A DNA stretch of 64,000 bases from Pogostemon cablin (lineage: Eukaryota; Streptophyta; Magnoliopsida; Lamiales; Lamiaceae). Shown here piece by piece: positions 1-11,683 of this stretch (position 1 is its first letter; the number at the start of each line of letters is the position of its first letter). The notes beneath the pieces are model-generated. The model made no database searches and was not told the origin of the DNA. It saw only the letters and a program-made list of their open reading frames with translations. Position numbers and translations under genes: made by a program. The stretch covers positions 38,965,088 to 39,029,087 of the forward strand of contig CM042955.1 in NCBI GenBank assembly GCA_023678885.1, given 5' to 3'.

Positions 1-344
1 TGTATTCAGACTCTACACAACAATTATTGATGCACAAAACAACCATGAGTATGGATTAAAAATGCGCAATCTTATATAAAATAAACCACAAGTAGTGTTG
101 TACGGAGTTTACACACGAAAGACAAATTAACTCATGAAACCTTCATAACCCTAGAACTACCGAAGCGGCTCTAGCCCATGATTGATCTAAAAACAATCAT
201 GGTTAGTTGGACCAATCTTACTTGAATCTCCAGCGGAACCTCTGTCACAGCCCCTCCGGATGATGGACGATCAATCTTCTCCCAACTCTACGTCTTCACG
301 TCTTCTTGTATGATAGATGATGTCTCCACTATTGCATAAGCCTT

Positions 345-352
345 CTTTTATA
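345..352 (-). promoter_or_regulatory. TATA box of the minus-strand LTR
   Basis: The minus strand reads TATAAAAG here, about 575 bp from the LTR start and directly downstream of the TCGACC array. H has TATAAAAG at the equivalent place (60639-60646). Confidence 0.55.
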
Positions 353-429
353 CTCTCCTGGGCTTGGAATGGGCTTTTTAAGTGATCACACGCATTGACG
401 ATATAAAAGTACGGATATGGTAAGTTCCC

Positions 430-765
430 GAGCCTCAATTCGACTTCAGCAACAGGTCGAATTGACCCCTCCAAGTTGAATCGTAGATCAAATCAGCACA
501 CTGTAAGTCCCAGGTGCTCGATTCGACCAACTGCTCTGGTCGAATTGAAGTGATGAAGTTAAATCGGCATCTCCGCCAATCGATTCGACCTCAATTCGAC
601 CTGATGCCCAGGTCGAATCGCCCCTGTCGTGGTCAAATACACCTTCTGCTCATGTATGCTGCCAATTCGACCTGAAGGGCTGGTCAAATTGATCTTCTTT
701 AGGTTGAATTGCACTCCTGCTTCGCTCAACGGATGGCTTCGACTTCCTTTCTTCAGTTTTCAACA
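430..765 (-). repeat. Inverted-word array ATTCGACC / GGTCGAAT in LTR U3
   Basis: The 9-mer AATTCGACC and its complement GGTCGAATT recur at irregular spacing. Adjacent forward and reverse copies can fold into hairpins, for example ATTCGACCTG-atgcc-CAGGTCGAAT near 595-620. The array ends shortly upstream of the TATA box. The core TCGACC is shared with the arrays in D and H, but the flanking bases differ. Confidence 0.75.
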
Positions 766-925
766 CTCCACTTTGATTTCCTTCGAAAAATCACTCAAAT
801 AGATCCAACAACACCTGATTCGTGACTTCATACAATATATATCAGTTTACAACCAATTTCATCCTTCAAACATTCCATAATAGCACAAATCCAGGTGCAA
901 GATTCATGAATTAACAAACTCATCA

Positions 926-3767
926 ATACGTCATTTTAACCCCAGCCGATTATCCAAGGCCTAAAAACAAACTGCGTAGGTGGGTCGTAAAGGTGGCTTA
1001 AATGGCACTATTTTTGAATCTTTCCTTTGACTACTATAATGAAAATGAATCTAGCCTACTAAAATCAGTCTCCTTTTACTCCTGGTATATGGATTAGTAC
1101 TCGCTAGCTTTTAGCTTAAGTCAATATATTAGTAATAGGTTTGCTGCAATTCCTCAATCCTAACGAAGTAGTTCTTCTGCTATCCAATGAACAACAATGA
1201 TTACTTAGGATCAGTTTGCGAAATTAATGCACCTCAGGCCTAGAATGTCCAGTTCAAGTTATGGCCAGCTACGGGTCTTATAAAGAGTACTCTCCCATAA
1301 TGGAGTATTTGCTAAATTTCCACATTCTTTGTATATTCATTGAATTCAACTACAAAAGATGAAGTGGTAAGCCCGCTTATCCATTTCTCTTATTATCTTA
1401 AGCGATAGTAGACTTTTCAGCTCACACATAACATAAAGGCCATCCTAGAGTTCGCTTCTAAACGAAGACGGGTGTCTAACTATAAGGGCACACTCTATTT
1501 CCCCTCTATGTGATCATTCTCCCAAATCGTGAATTCTCCTTTCTAAACACTAAACATACGCAATTACTTATTTTGGGCGGAAAGAAATTTCACATTCAAT
1601 TCCTGGAATCAGCGGCATAATTAGAATGATGGTCATTCGTTAGATCATCTTGATTCAACTATTGATATAGCTTATCAATATTTACCAAATCATGAAATAA
1701 AATGGAAAGAGGTGAAGCGGAATGCTTACCAACTGCTTAGGAAAGCCTTCCACAATGACAGTGGGGTTGGCCTAATAAGGAAACCCTAACATGCGGCGAA
1801 GTACGAAGTTAAACACAATTGGAAAGAATGCTTTGTGTATCATCCATCCTTAGGAGACATCCCACTGCACTGCTGGAAATTGATTCTGACTCGGTGTCAG
1901 TAGTTGACGCGAAGCACCCTTCCTTTCCTATTGCTTACTTACCACCCTGTCTTAGCTGACTAGCTATGAAATCAAGGGATTGGAGCTCTTCTGTTGGCTT
2001 CTGTTTATCAAGTTTCTTATCACTGCATGGATTAAAAAGACCGCGGTCAGTCCCCTACTATGCTATAAGTTCTGGGCGATGTGTCTTCGGTAGGGTGTGA
2101 CTCTCTTCTAGCTGGAGGTTGAGCACCGGTAGTCACATGCATACTTGAATTCTTCACTGTAATATACGCCTACAAATTAACCTGTTGGAAAGATTAATGG
2201 ATTATTGTTTCTGTATCAGACTCTGGATTCAATTCATTAGTGAAAGTCTCTCCTTCCGCTAGAATGGTTGGAACTGTCAGCTGCGTTGCCAAGGACTGCG
2301 CTCTGTAGGGATAATCAATCTTCTTTTTAGTAGGTGTTGGGACTCTTCTTCCTTTCTATGAGTCTTAAGTAAGAAAAGAACCATTAGTTGGTCGCTGGTG
2401 TTATGGTAACGGTGATTATCTGCTTTAGCGTAGTAGTTCTCAAGTGTAGGAGGTGCTTTTAGGTTTGGAAAGAGTATGCTATCCTAAAACCGGAGACTTT
2501 AGGTGAGGTACGAAGTTATATCACGTCATCGATGCTATCACCTCAACCAATGTTCTTTTGGAACATCCTTGGCTGCACGAGCACAAAGTAGTGTCGTATG
2601 AAGCCTTTTATGACTAACGTTAGGGCGACCGGTAACCGCTTGGAATGGAACTGAACAAGAAAGTCATGTATCCATTTGTTATCCCTCAAGGACAAAAACA
2701 CATTCACCAGATGACCTATCAAAGAAAGACAGGGAATCTCTTATATTGACAGGCTCCCCAGGGCCATCGAAAGTAACTCCAGCTGGATCGAAGAGATAAC
2801 CAAGGGAAGATGAACTGGATTCTAAGGGACCCGCCCTTCCCCCTCTCCCTTTTCTTCCTGTTATTTATATCATAAGCGAGCAGCTACACACCTGCCTGTT
2901 GGCTTACTTGAGACAGCTTGAGATACTCTTTCAAATGGGTTTGCCTTGGCACAGCTCTAAAGGCTTTAGCTTTCCTCCCTAGCTTGACTGAACTCCCCTT
3001 TTCCTGTTGCTTTCAAACATAACTTGACTTTGCTTTCTAAATAGAAATCCATTTGGAACTATCTTACTAGCTAGCTAGTGCTTTTTTTCGATACTCCTTG
3101 TCATGCACTCTCTAAATGGGACAGCAAGAAGCGTATGCTAAACGGAAATAAAAAAAGATAGATTCTATCTCTTATGGCCTTTCCGGGAATCCACAAGGGG
3201 AGACAGACAGGAAACTAGATCCCTAACTGGCTGGGAAGAGGCTATTTAGAGTGCTTTATAGAGCCAGGTACGACTTCCAATTGGGTGGGCAAAGACTCAA
3301 TGCTACTACTACTTATCCCTAAATAACTACTATTACCGGGATAGAAAAGACTCCTAAAAGGGGAACCATAGTAGGGTCCAATTCCTACACTGCGAATACT
3401 GTACCAGGAAAGGTACTACATGTAAGACAACTCCTATTGCCTACAAGGGGCTTCAGACTGCTAAACAAGAATGGATGGAAATGCTTAAAACTAAGTATAT
3501 AAGACCCGACAATCCATTTGGACTATTTTTTATACCTATGTCTGTCAAAGCAAAGCCCTATTTTAGCCTACTATATGGAATAAATATCCGGTACACCTGC
3601 TGCCACTAAGGCAATAAGTAGACGCTAGGTGCTACTAGCTCGTGCGATTATTCAAAGAAATCATTCAGGTCATTGGACGAATAAAATGGAACTCCGCAAT
3701 AAAAGAGAGCCTCCCTCTTCAAGAAACGCTCCATGCAATGTAGAGAAGGTCGAGAGTAGAGTTACGG
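926..3767. other. Unassigned DNA, probably mitochondrial-derived (NUMT)
   Basis: No gene, tRNA or element could be recognised in this stretch. Its texture differs from the retrotransposons around it: mixed composition with many short GA-, CT- and CTAG-rich runs, such as the block around 2820-3120. It runs without a visible boundary into the nad2 exon. It is therefore read as plant mitochondrial spacer or intron DNA carried with nad2. That is inference; a search against angiosperm mitochondrial genomes would settle it. Confidence 0.4.
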
Positions 3768-3807
3768 GAACAGTCATCTGATGGAAAACAACTTTCACGT
3801 TCGGTTC
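3768..3807 (+). other. Group II intron domain V-like hairpin
   Basis: The sequence pairs a left arm around CAGTCATCTGATGG with a right arm ACTTTCACGTTCGGTTC through a GGAAAAC loop. This is the layout of domain V in plant organellar group II introns, which end with a CGGTTC-type arm. It lies about 80 bp upstream of the nad2 exon remnant. The first roughly 55 codons expected for that exon are not between them, so it may belong to a different intron brought close by rearrangement. Confidence 0.5.
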
Positions 3808-3889
3808 AAAGAGGACTATTTTAGTTGAGAATTACTTATTCCCTATAGTGTGAATTCTCCAGCGGTGAATTCAAAACTTGCGGGGCCCT

Positions 3890-4294
3890 ATTATCTTAGG
3901 AGAACTAGCCGCCATGGCCCAAACGAAAGTCAAAAGACTTCTAGCTCATAGTTCAATTGGACATGTAGGTTATATTCGTATTGGTTTCTCATGTGGAACC
4001 ATAGAAGGAATTCAATCACAACTCACTGGTATCTTTATTTATGCATCAATGACGATAGATGCATTCGCCATAGTTTCAGCATTACGGCAAACCCGTGCCA
4101 AATATATAGCAGATTTGGGCGCTCTAGCCAAAACAAATTCTATTTTATCTATTACCTTCCCTATTACTATGTTCTCATACTTAGAAACACCCTTATTAGC
4201 CAGCTTTTATAGCAAATTCTATTTGTTTTTCGCCGCTTTGGGTTGTGGGGTAACCTTCCTAGCCCTAGTGGGACTAGTGAGTAGCGTTATAGGT
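3890..4294 (+). pseudogene. nad2: Mitochondrial nad2, fourth-exon remnant (NADH dehydrogenase subunit 2)
   Basis: nad2 encodes a membrane subunit of respiratory complex I. The translation from about 3890 reads ILGELAAMAQTKVKRLLAHS and continues about 135 residues through the conserved HVGY, IVSALRQTR and ALAKTNSIL segments to SVIG at 4294. In angiosperm mitochondria this corresponds to roughly residues 292-425 of a protein just under 500 residues, i.e. the 3' two thirds of the fourth exon. The first ~55 codons of that exon are missing. There is no internal stop, but substitutions at normally conserved sites (ETPLLASFYSKF instead of a GIPPLAGF-type segment) suggest a non-functional nuclear copy. 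Homology stops at 4294, where the last intron should begin; the fifth exon is at 13653. The retrotransposon Ath1 lies between them. Confidence 0.88.
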
Positions 4295-5056
4295 CATTGG
4301 GTAGCCAGAAGGTTGGGGGACCGAAGGCAGTTCTCCGTGCACTGGACACATAGCTTACCGAATCAGTTGCGACATGGATGGTAATGCATGCTACGAAAGA
4401 TAGGGTCAAGTCTGATACATCAACCATCTACTCAATATCCTTGTACGAGTCCACAATCAATACACTAGATAAACCTTGGTTTGGTGAATTGAAGTTAGCC
4501 TTAATTATAATAGGACTCCCAATTATTGTGCGCGATCATATACTGAGGTGCTCCATGTCAGTTTGTTGGAACGACGCGAACCGGGCCTAGTCTCAATTCA
4601 AAAAGATGAAGGGCCCAAAAGTCTAAATAGGGTGTTCAAAATTCCCCATCTCATTGGGGGCGGAAAAAAATTGATATCTCGAGGTTTATAACCTACCTTT
4701 TCTATTTCTATTTTAGTTGGGAAAGAACGGCGAAGTGCCAATTGTGCACGAAGTGCATGCAGAACGGGCATGGAGAAAAAGAAGTGTGGAGGAGAAGCAG
4801 CTGAGCTCATTCCCTTTGCTTCCTGTGCCCGAAGCAGTGCAGTCTTTCCTCGCCAAATCAAGGATTTAGGGCTTCTTGCTACGCTACAACAGAAATCCAT
4901 TTGAATTAGTAATATATATGAATCTAAATATAGATCCATCTATCCAATTTCGATTTGGATATCTAAAAAAGAAAAGAATCAATTTCATTCAACATTTGAT
5001 TCAAAGAACTGTGCTTAGCACCCCTGCTCATGAAAGGGCTCTTCTGCAATGGATGG
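4295..5056 (+). other. Probable last nad2 intron, left part, split by Ath1
   Basis: This segment follows the exon end at 4294 and is cut at 5056 by Ath1. Together with 13042-13652 it gives about 1.37 kb, a reasonable size for the last nad2 group II intron. An open stretch at 4378-4590 (70 residues, with a hydrophobic LALIIIGLPIIVRDHI segment) was not recognised. A second open stretch at 4876-5056 (starting MNLNIDPSIQFRFGYLKKKR) is also unrecognised and is interrupted by Ath1. The intron assignment is inference from position and the domain V-like end on the right side. Confidence 0.5.
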
Positions 5057-6369
5057 TGATGAGTGATATTTTCACCTAGATTTTAGTGTCTTTTTATATC
5101 CGTTTTCATATTATTTTATTCGTATTTATGTGTTATTTGGTTGTGTTTTGTATTTTTATTGAAATGTGTGTGAATGAGCTTAAACCTATGATTTTCAGTG
5201 TTTAATGGATGCTAAAACATTGAAGGAAATAGGGGCATGCACCAACACGGGCCTTGTACGGAACACGGCCCTATAAGAAGTGGCCGTGTGATAGCATCAA
5301 TTCATCCAACATGACCACCCTGTTTTCATGTTACAGCACACGAGCCGTGTTGCAGCACACAAGCCGTGTTGCGTAACACCGCCCTGCAAGTCTTGGCCGT
5401 GTAGCAACATCAATTCACCCAACACGGCCACCTTCATCCAATTGAGGAAAAGAAGCAAAGAAGAGATGAGAATTGTAAGGGAATGAATGAGATCACCATT
5501 GAAGCACTTCAAGGGAGTTTTTATCCATACTTTGTAGTGAAACCTTATTGTTTATCATGTTTTGTAAGGATCTTAATATCTATGTTGATTTTCTTTGGAA
5601 TATGGTAGGGTAATCTCCCTTGTGAGATTAGTAACATGAGAATTGTTAGATAATTTTAGGATTAGTGTATTTAAATTCATATGTTGATTGGGTAAATGGA
5701 TTTTCTATCATTGATGTTTAAGATCTTGAGGTTTAAGATGATTTATGTGTTTAGTTGTTCTAAATATGTGATTAGATTGATAAATTAATTATGTGCTTAG
5801 GATAATTGAGTGAATCATTTCATCAAACACTTCATGTGCATTATAAATTGTAAAGAGATTGGAAATCCTTTAGAATTTAGAACCCTTTGATAGAACATGT
5901 GATTGGTTTGATCGAGAGGTTGATTAATTGTGTGAAGGGACTCTCATTTCAAGCTCAGTACCTAGTTGGAATTGTTTGAGTGAGAACCAATCCATTGAGC
6001 TAATTGAGATTCATATCCTATTCATCTCGAGAGGGAGCTTAGGTGAACTTAGTGTTGGCCCTTAGTCTTATACCCATGATTAATATGAATTTGATGCATG
6101 TATCCTAGAATTTCCACTTCTTAATTGTTGTTGATCTCACTTTTACTTAATTTGGAAAATTACTTTTCATCCATCTATCTTGTTTGCTAATCATTGCTTG
6201 CTTGCTTTCTTTGGTTATTGTTATTTACTTGTTTAAACAACCAATCCCTTTGATGATTCGTCTCTATTAAATTACAACAAATGTGAGATCATTCAAGCAC
6301 TAGTACCTACCTCCCTGTGGTTCGATAAATTATTTTAATTAGTCATCCCTACTACAAAATGGCTAATCA
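5057..6369 (+). repeat. Ath1 5' LTR (1313 bp), promoter segment deleted
   Basis: It matches the 3' LTR at 11475-13036 but is about 250 bp shorter. One deletion of about 230 bp removes the segment equivalent to 11871-12100, joined at 5431 through a CCTT repeat present at both edges. That segment holds the TATA box (11955-11962) in the 3' copy. A second, smaller difference lies near 5190-5215. The ACACGG-word array at about 5240-5430 is retained. Confidence 0.92.
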
Positions 6370-6371
6370 AA

Positions 6372-6389
6372 TAGCGCCGTTGCCGGGGA
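6372..6389 (+). other. Primer-binding site of Ath1
   Basis: TAGCGCCGTTGCCGGGGA lies two bases after the 5' LTR. It is one base from the TGGCGCCGTTGCCGGGGA type used by plant Athila/Tat-like elements, generally assigned to a tRNA-Asp primer. The matching site in Ath2 is at 22397 and in H at 61673. Confidence 0.8.
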
Positions 6390-6516
6390 GGCAACGGTTG
6401 CTAGTAGCTTGAAGAAGGATTATTTTGAGTAATATTACTAGAAACATTTTTATTTTATTTGTTACTTGTATTTGCTTTTGAAAATCTTGTTCTAATTTCT
6501 CTTATTTTGAAGGTGT

Positions 6517-7594
6517 ATGCAAACAAGGTCGAAAGGGAATCAAGTTGAACCAATTGATCTAGAGCTTGAAAACACTTTGAGGAGAAAGAGAAAGGAGAAC
6601 AAAACCAAAAATAGTGAGTTAATGGAGAATTTTCAAGAAGATAATCATGTGGAGATAGAGCATGATGGGGAAGGAGGACAACATGTGAACGTGCAAGACA
6701 ACGCACCTCAATTCAGTACAAATCTTCCTCAACAAGCCTATCAAAATCATGGAGCTTTCAACAACCAAGCTTTGCTTCAACAAATGGTGCAACAAGTTCT
6801 AAGGCAACAAGGCTTTCCACAAGCTTATGCTCCTCCACAACAAACTTATGTACCACCACCTCCGGTGCAACATGGAGTTCATAATGATCAAAGAGTGATT
6901 CGGGATTTCATTATGCCAAGGGCCGTGCCACACATGATGGCTCCACCAATCAACGCTAACAACTTTGAAATTAAAGCGGGCATGATTTCTATGGTGAGAG
7001 CAACAATTTAGTGAATCCCCGAATGAAGATCTTAATGCTCATCTAACTCAATTTGTAGAGATTGCCAACACTGTGAAGATAAATAGGGTGAGTAAGGATT
7101 GTATCAAGATGAGGTTGTTTCAGTTTTCATTGAGAGATAGAGCTCGAACATGGCTCTCCACTATTACACCGGGTACGTGTAACACATGGGATGAACTTGC
7201 CCAAATGTTCTTGAACAAGTATTTTCCACCTTCTAAGACACTTCAAATGAAGAGCTTGATTACTCAATTCAAGCAAATGCCTCAAGAGAGCTTTTATGAA
7301 GCGTGGGAAAGGTTTAAGGATATGCTACGCAAGTGTCCACAACATGGATTCCCGGAAAATCAACAAGTTGGATTTTTCTATCAAGGACTTGTGAATAGGA
7401 AAAGAGTGCTTGTTGATGCTTCTGCGGGTGGATCCGCACTTGGTGTGACTCCGGAAAGAGCTATAAGGATTTTTGATGAGATTACCACAAATGTCTATCA
7501 ATGGCCATCGGAGAGGATAAGTGGATGTTATGGTTTTGAGAATTTTGATCAAGGGAAACTGTTTAATGTCAAAAGTGTGAATGTTGAGCCATAA
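6517..7594 (+). pseudogene. Ath1 gag (capsid) remnant with one frameshift
   Basis: Gag forms the virus-like particle. Translation starts at the ATG at 6517 (MQTRSKGNQVEPIDLELEN), passes a Q/P-rich stretch at about residues 65-125, then hits a stop at 7009-7011. A one-base insertion just before that (around 6993) explains it, because the next frame reads QQFSESPNED and continues. The plant retrotransposon gag core follows: ARTWLSTITPGTCNTWDEL, YFPPSKTLQMKSLI, FYEAWERFKDMLRKCPQHGF, as also seen in H gag (62241-62460). The frame ends at TAA 7592-7594. Beyond it decayed but collinear sequence (LNQSVNNQGSN, then YQGNYQNNYQDN near 7790-7830) leads to the next frame at 8042. Confidence 0.88.
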
Positions 7595-8041
7595 ACGCCA
7601 ATTGTTGAGGTGATAGCGGCAGAAGTGTTGAGGCAAATGAGCTTGAACCAAAGTGTGAACAATCAAGGATCTAATATGATTGAGGGGCTACAAGTCGATC
7701 AAGGTGTGCTACCTCCGAATATTGTGAGTGGAGAATAATGGGCCAACTCAATGCCACGAGTGGAAGATGTGCAATACATGCAATGAAGAAATTACCAAGG
7801 GAATTATCAAAATAATTACCAAGATAATTTCAACCAAAGTCAAGGGAACCATCCACCAAGGGCAAGGAGGCTTTAATGGTCAAAGTAGTGGAATCTCATA
7901 CCCATAACAACAACAAAGGTAAGGTAACTTTCCTACTCTAATACGAGCAATGCGGTTGCGTATCCTTCGTGGTATCAACCGGGGGCTAAGGTACCAAACA
8001 ACGAGGGATGAGCATCGATCGATGAGCTACTTGAATAATTA

Positions 8042-8668
8042 TTGGCATCAAACAAAGCTCGAGAAGTATCGGACAAAGCTCGAGATGAAGCATTGAAAAA
8101 GATGGAAGAAGCAAATGAAAAGAGGCTCAAAGCTTTGGAGTATAATGTGGGACACATTACAAGTAACTTGAGTGCTCAACAAAAAGGGAAGTTTCCGGCC
8201 ACAATCGAGGTTAATCCAAAAGCTCAATGTTTGTTTGTTGATGCAGAAGAGGAACGAAAGGTTGAAGAAGGGTTGGTGGAAAGCAAGGTTGGTAAAGAAA
8301 ATGAAGAGATAGCTAAGAAAGAAGAGAATGGGCCTAAATGGATACCTAAGTGGAAAAGGGTGCAAGAGGAAAAGAAAGTGGAGGAGAAGGTGAAAGAAGA
8401 GGAGTACAAACGTGATTATTGGGGTATTTCGATCACTCCATTCCCTATTCCCTATCCACAAATGTTTGTAAAAGAGGAGAAGAAAAAGGAGTTTGAGGAA
8501 CATGTAAAAAATCTTAAGAAGAAGTATGAGGAGAAAAAGAAAGAAGAGTCATCTGAAACAAGTGAGTCAATGCAAAAAGGGGGCCTACAAAGGTTGGTGA
8601 TCCAGGGAAGTTTATCATTCCTTGTGATTTTGAAGGGAAGAGCACTCTTGATGCATTGTGTGACTTAG
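8042..8668 (+). pseudogene. Ath1 gag-protease linker, charged coiled-coil-like region
   Basis: An open frame of 208 residues is rich in Lys and Glu (long KEE/EEK runs at residues 80-185), likely helical or coiled-coil. It has no recognised catalytic motif. In Athila-like polyproteins a charged linker separates the capsid core from the protease. A frameshift around 8590 moves the reading to the protease frame, which from about 8596 reads KVGDPGKFIIPC. The segment 7595-8041 is the decayed connection to gag. Confidence 0.7.
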
Positions 8669-9321
8669 GGGCTAGCGTCAACGTGATGTCTCATGTCACG
8701 TTCAAAGACCTTGAAATTGGAGACCAAAAGCCTACTACTATCCTTCTTGAAGTAGTAAATGGAGAAGTTGTGAAGCCATTAGGGATTGTTGAAGACGTTG
8801 AGGTGAAAGTAAAAGGGTTAGCTTTCCCGGTTGATATCATGGTGTTAGAAGTAAAGGCAGATCCTCGAGTTCTACTTATTTTGGGAAGGCCATTTCTAGC
8901 TACCGGAAGAGCAAAGATTGATGTTGGAAGAGAAGAGTTATCCTTAAGTTCAAAAGAAAAAAGAGTCACATTCTTGTGCAACAAAGACAAAGGGGACAAG
9001 TGTCATACAAAGCCTCCGGATGATCTAATGGATCATGATTCTCTTCTCTTTGACAACTTAAATTCCTTTCTTCATGATTATATGAAATTATCAAATGCAA
9101 ACTTGTCTTCTTGTGATGTTGATAGGAAGAAAGCCCCGGACCTTGATTGGAAAATTGATAAAGGAGAAAGAGGAAGTCTACTAGAATCACTTCTTGATGA
9201 TGATTTGATGCTCGTAAGCAAGAATGGTGAAGTAGAGCTTGTTGACAAGAAGAGGGCAAAACAAATATTTAAAGTGAGGATGCGAGGAGAAAGTGTGGTG
9301 GACCAACATTTGGTCCAATGA
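8596..9321 (+). pseudogene. Ath1 retropepsin-type aspartic protease
   Basis: The protease cleaves the Gag-Pol polyprotein. The catalytic triad is visible as CDLGASVNVM with DLGAS at 8662-8676. It is followed by the conserved GIVEDVEVKV and VDIMVLEV strands and by ILGRPFLATGRAKIDV near 8876-8925, typical of Athila-like proteases. After RVTFLCNKDK the frame runs on through about 125 less conserved residues to a stop at 9319-9321. In autonomous relatives reverse transcriptase would follow; here the sequence passes directly to the 3' tail. The catalytic residues look intact, but the gag frame upstream is broken. Confidence 0.88.
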
Positions 9322-11460
9322 GCGCGAAAATTCTGTCCAGCTTGAAGAAGTTAAACTTAGCGCTAAATGGGAGGCAACCCATTCTTTTTATATTTTGATG
9401 CTTATTTTGTTTATTTTGGTCTCGTAGATGGATTGTGCTCGTGAGAAGAAGGCTTATTGAAGAAAAGATAAGTGCTTCATGGATTTGAGTAAGTATATCA
9501 CCGCTTGTGAAACTTAATTCTTGACTCTTGTCTCGAGTTAAGTTTGGGGGCCTAGTGCATGGTGAACATAGCTTGAGTCGTGTGGATACGTATGCTTCTC
9601 TACAAGAAGATCATTGATGAAACTATAAGGGTAAGTCCCACTACTTTTTGCAAACTTAATTCTCACCTCTTAGTTCAATTTAAGTTTGGGGGAGAGTGCG
9701 TGGTATGACTCACCATTTGAGTGTGCTTGATATGATGATATATTGATGATGATAAATCTTCTTGTAAAATTGGTCAATTTTAAAATTTTTCTCATGAGTT
9801 GGTTGGATTTTGGTATGATTGGTTGTGTTGAAGTGCATGATAGTCAATATTTTTAATGCAATTGTTGAGCTAATGGTGTTGTATGAGTTTTCGAGTATGA
9901 ATGAAGGGTATTGGAAGCACGAATGGAGCTTGGAGCGAACGCTTTCCTTACCAAATGCCTATTGAGGGAGTACTCTACACCTTATCACTTATAATTGATT
10001 TGGATTTGGATTAAATGGATTAGCATGCTATTTTATGTGTTATGTTTTTGGGAAGTTTACTTTTCAATCAAAGGTTAGGATGATTGTGAGGTTAATTATC
10101 ATGGATGATATAGAATGTGTGCTTTATTGTTAATGATGGTGATTTTTATTCTTGCATGTTATGTGTTTTTATTTTGTTTCTTGTTTGTTGAGTCATTATT
10201 TTATGTTTGTGTGTTTTCTTATTTTTGTCTTGGTATGCTTGGTGGTTTGTTTAGGGATGTCGTGAGTCATTTTTGAATATGAGTGATGACATGTTATTGT
10301 GATAAGTGATGACAAGTTATGATTAAGAATCTCTACACTTTCGAATTGTGACATATTTTATTTAACTTGTTCAATTTTAAGATAGATATGGTGTAATAAG
10401 TCCTTAAGGTCCGAGCACAAGCTTGTGAGCGTTTGAGCCTCAACCATGCATACATGGTATTTTTCTTCATGAGTGGATCTATTGAGTTGTGATAAGCTAG
10501 AACTTGCTCAAGGACTATAGGAACGAGCCCGATTTGTGGAGATTAGTGAAATGATCTAAGGCCATCCTTGTCATTTATAGTCATTGCCAAATATTTCCCT
10601 ACCATGAACATCATCCCTAGTCAACCACTTTGAGCCTTAAAGCCATTTTATTGTGAATTTAGCACATTACAAGCCTTGATTACCCATATGAGCCTTATAT
10701 ATTTACCCTTTTGTGTGAGTGATTGAGGAGATGGTAGTTAGAAAGGTTTGACGAGAAAGCAAAATAAAGAAAGGAAATGGTAAACAAGTAAGAAAAAAAG
10801 GATGAAAAGAGCAAAACCTAGAGTGAACATGCAACCTCAAAATAAGAAAAATGAGCAAAGCAACAACAACATGCTTAAGAAAATAAAAATCTAAAGAAGG
10901 AAGCATGCATTAAAAGAAGCTCAATTCAAGGAAAGTTGATGATTAGTGCTTGTGATCATTAAAGAAAAGAAAGGAAGAAAGAAATTGTTAAGGAATGAAA
11001 GAAAGTAGCTACCTCTTCGATTACTTACACTTGATTAGTCACTTGTATCCATATTCTTCCTACCCTACCAAAGAGCTTATCATTACATCCTTAATGAAAG
11101 ACCTTTTTGATCATTAATGAAAACTTTGGCAATTTGTGAATGTAGTCCACGAGCAAGCTTATAGCGAGTCATGCCAATCGATTAATGAGTGTTTATTTAC
11201 CCTACCTTAAAGAATGTTGAGTGACATTTATAACCTATGTGAGGCTTGGACTAAAACGGGATTATATTATACTTTTATTCTCTTTAGATTGAACTTGTTA
11301 ATTTTTTATGTTATGAGTTTAATGTTGTAGGATGACTTAGCATAAATTGTAATTCTTATTGCTATTGATGTGTTATTACTTATGTTCGTTTAGTCTTTTT
11401 CTAGGTGAAAATCTCACCCCTTAGTTTATCATTTTCGTTGTTCGGGGACGCACAACACTT
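9322..11460 (+). other. Ath1 3' non-coding tail (shared with Ath2)
   Basis: About 2.1 kb with no open frame of interest. It starts with decayed sequence (GAAGTTAAACTTAGCGC, GGAGGCAACCCATTC) that also occurs in Ath2 at about 23760-23800. It then matches Ath2 24030-25810 nearly throughout, including the GCATACATGGTATTTTTCTT and GCTCAAGGACTATAGGAACG blocks. The motif TTAAGTTTGGGGG, identical to the PPT core, occurs twice near its left end (9539-9551 and 9679-9692). Confidence 0.75.
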
Positions 11461-11474
11461 TAAGTTTGGGGGTG
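11461..11474 (+). other. Polypurine tract region of Ath1
   Basis: TAAGTTTGGGGGTG directly precedes the 3' LTR. Ath2 has the same sequence at 25819-25832 and D has GTAAGTTTGGGGGTT before 45826. This is the expected plus-strand priming site. Confidence 0.75.
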
Positions 11475-11683
11475 TGATGAGTGATATTTTTACCTAGATT
11501 TTAGTGCCTTTTTATATCTATTTTCATATTATTTTATCCGTATTTATGCGTTATTTGATTGTGTTTTGTATTTTTATTGAAATGTGTGTGAATGAGTTTA
11601 AACATAGGAAAAAACGGATCTCAATTCGGAATTGAAACGAGGGAGAATGAGCTAAAACAGTGAAGGAAATAGGGGCATGCACC

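Larger units (their letters stand above)
1..925 (-). mobile_element. Athila-like Ty3/gypsy LTR, minus strand, cut by window edge
   Basis: Read on the minus strand, the LTR begins TGATGAGTTTGTTAATTC at 925 and runs left off the window. Its right part is close to the reverse complement of the LTR of element H: the stretch at about 1-250 matches H at about 60770-61010 (shared words around CATGATTG, GGTTATGAAGG and the ACTCCGTACAACACTACTTG block). Its order is array, TATA box, then transcribed region, as in H. No polypurine tract is seen on the minus strand just upstream of 925, so this is more likely a 5' or solo LTR than a 3' LTR. The flank from 926 is target DNA. The target duplication cannot be checked because the other end is outside the window. 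Confidence 0.8.

Noticed and set aside
4598..4939. 113-residue minus-strand frame.
   Set aside because: No motif recognised, and it overlaps the presumed intron on the strand opposite to nad2.
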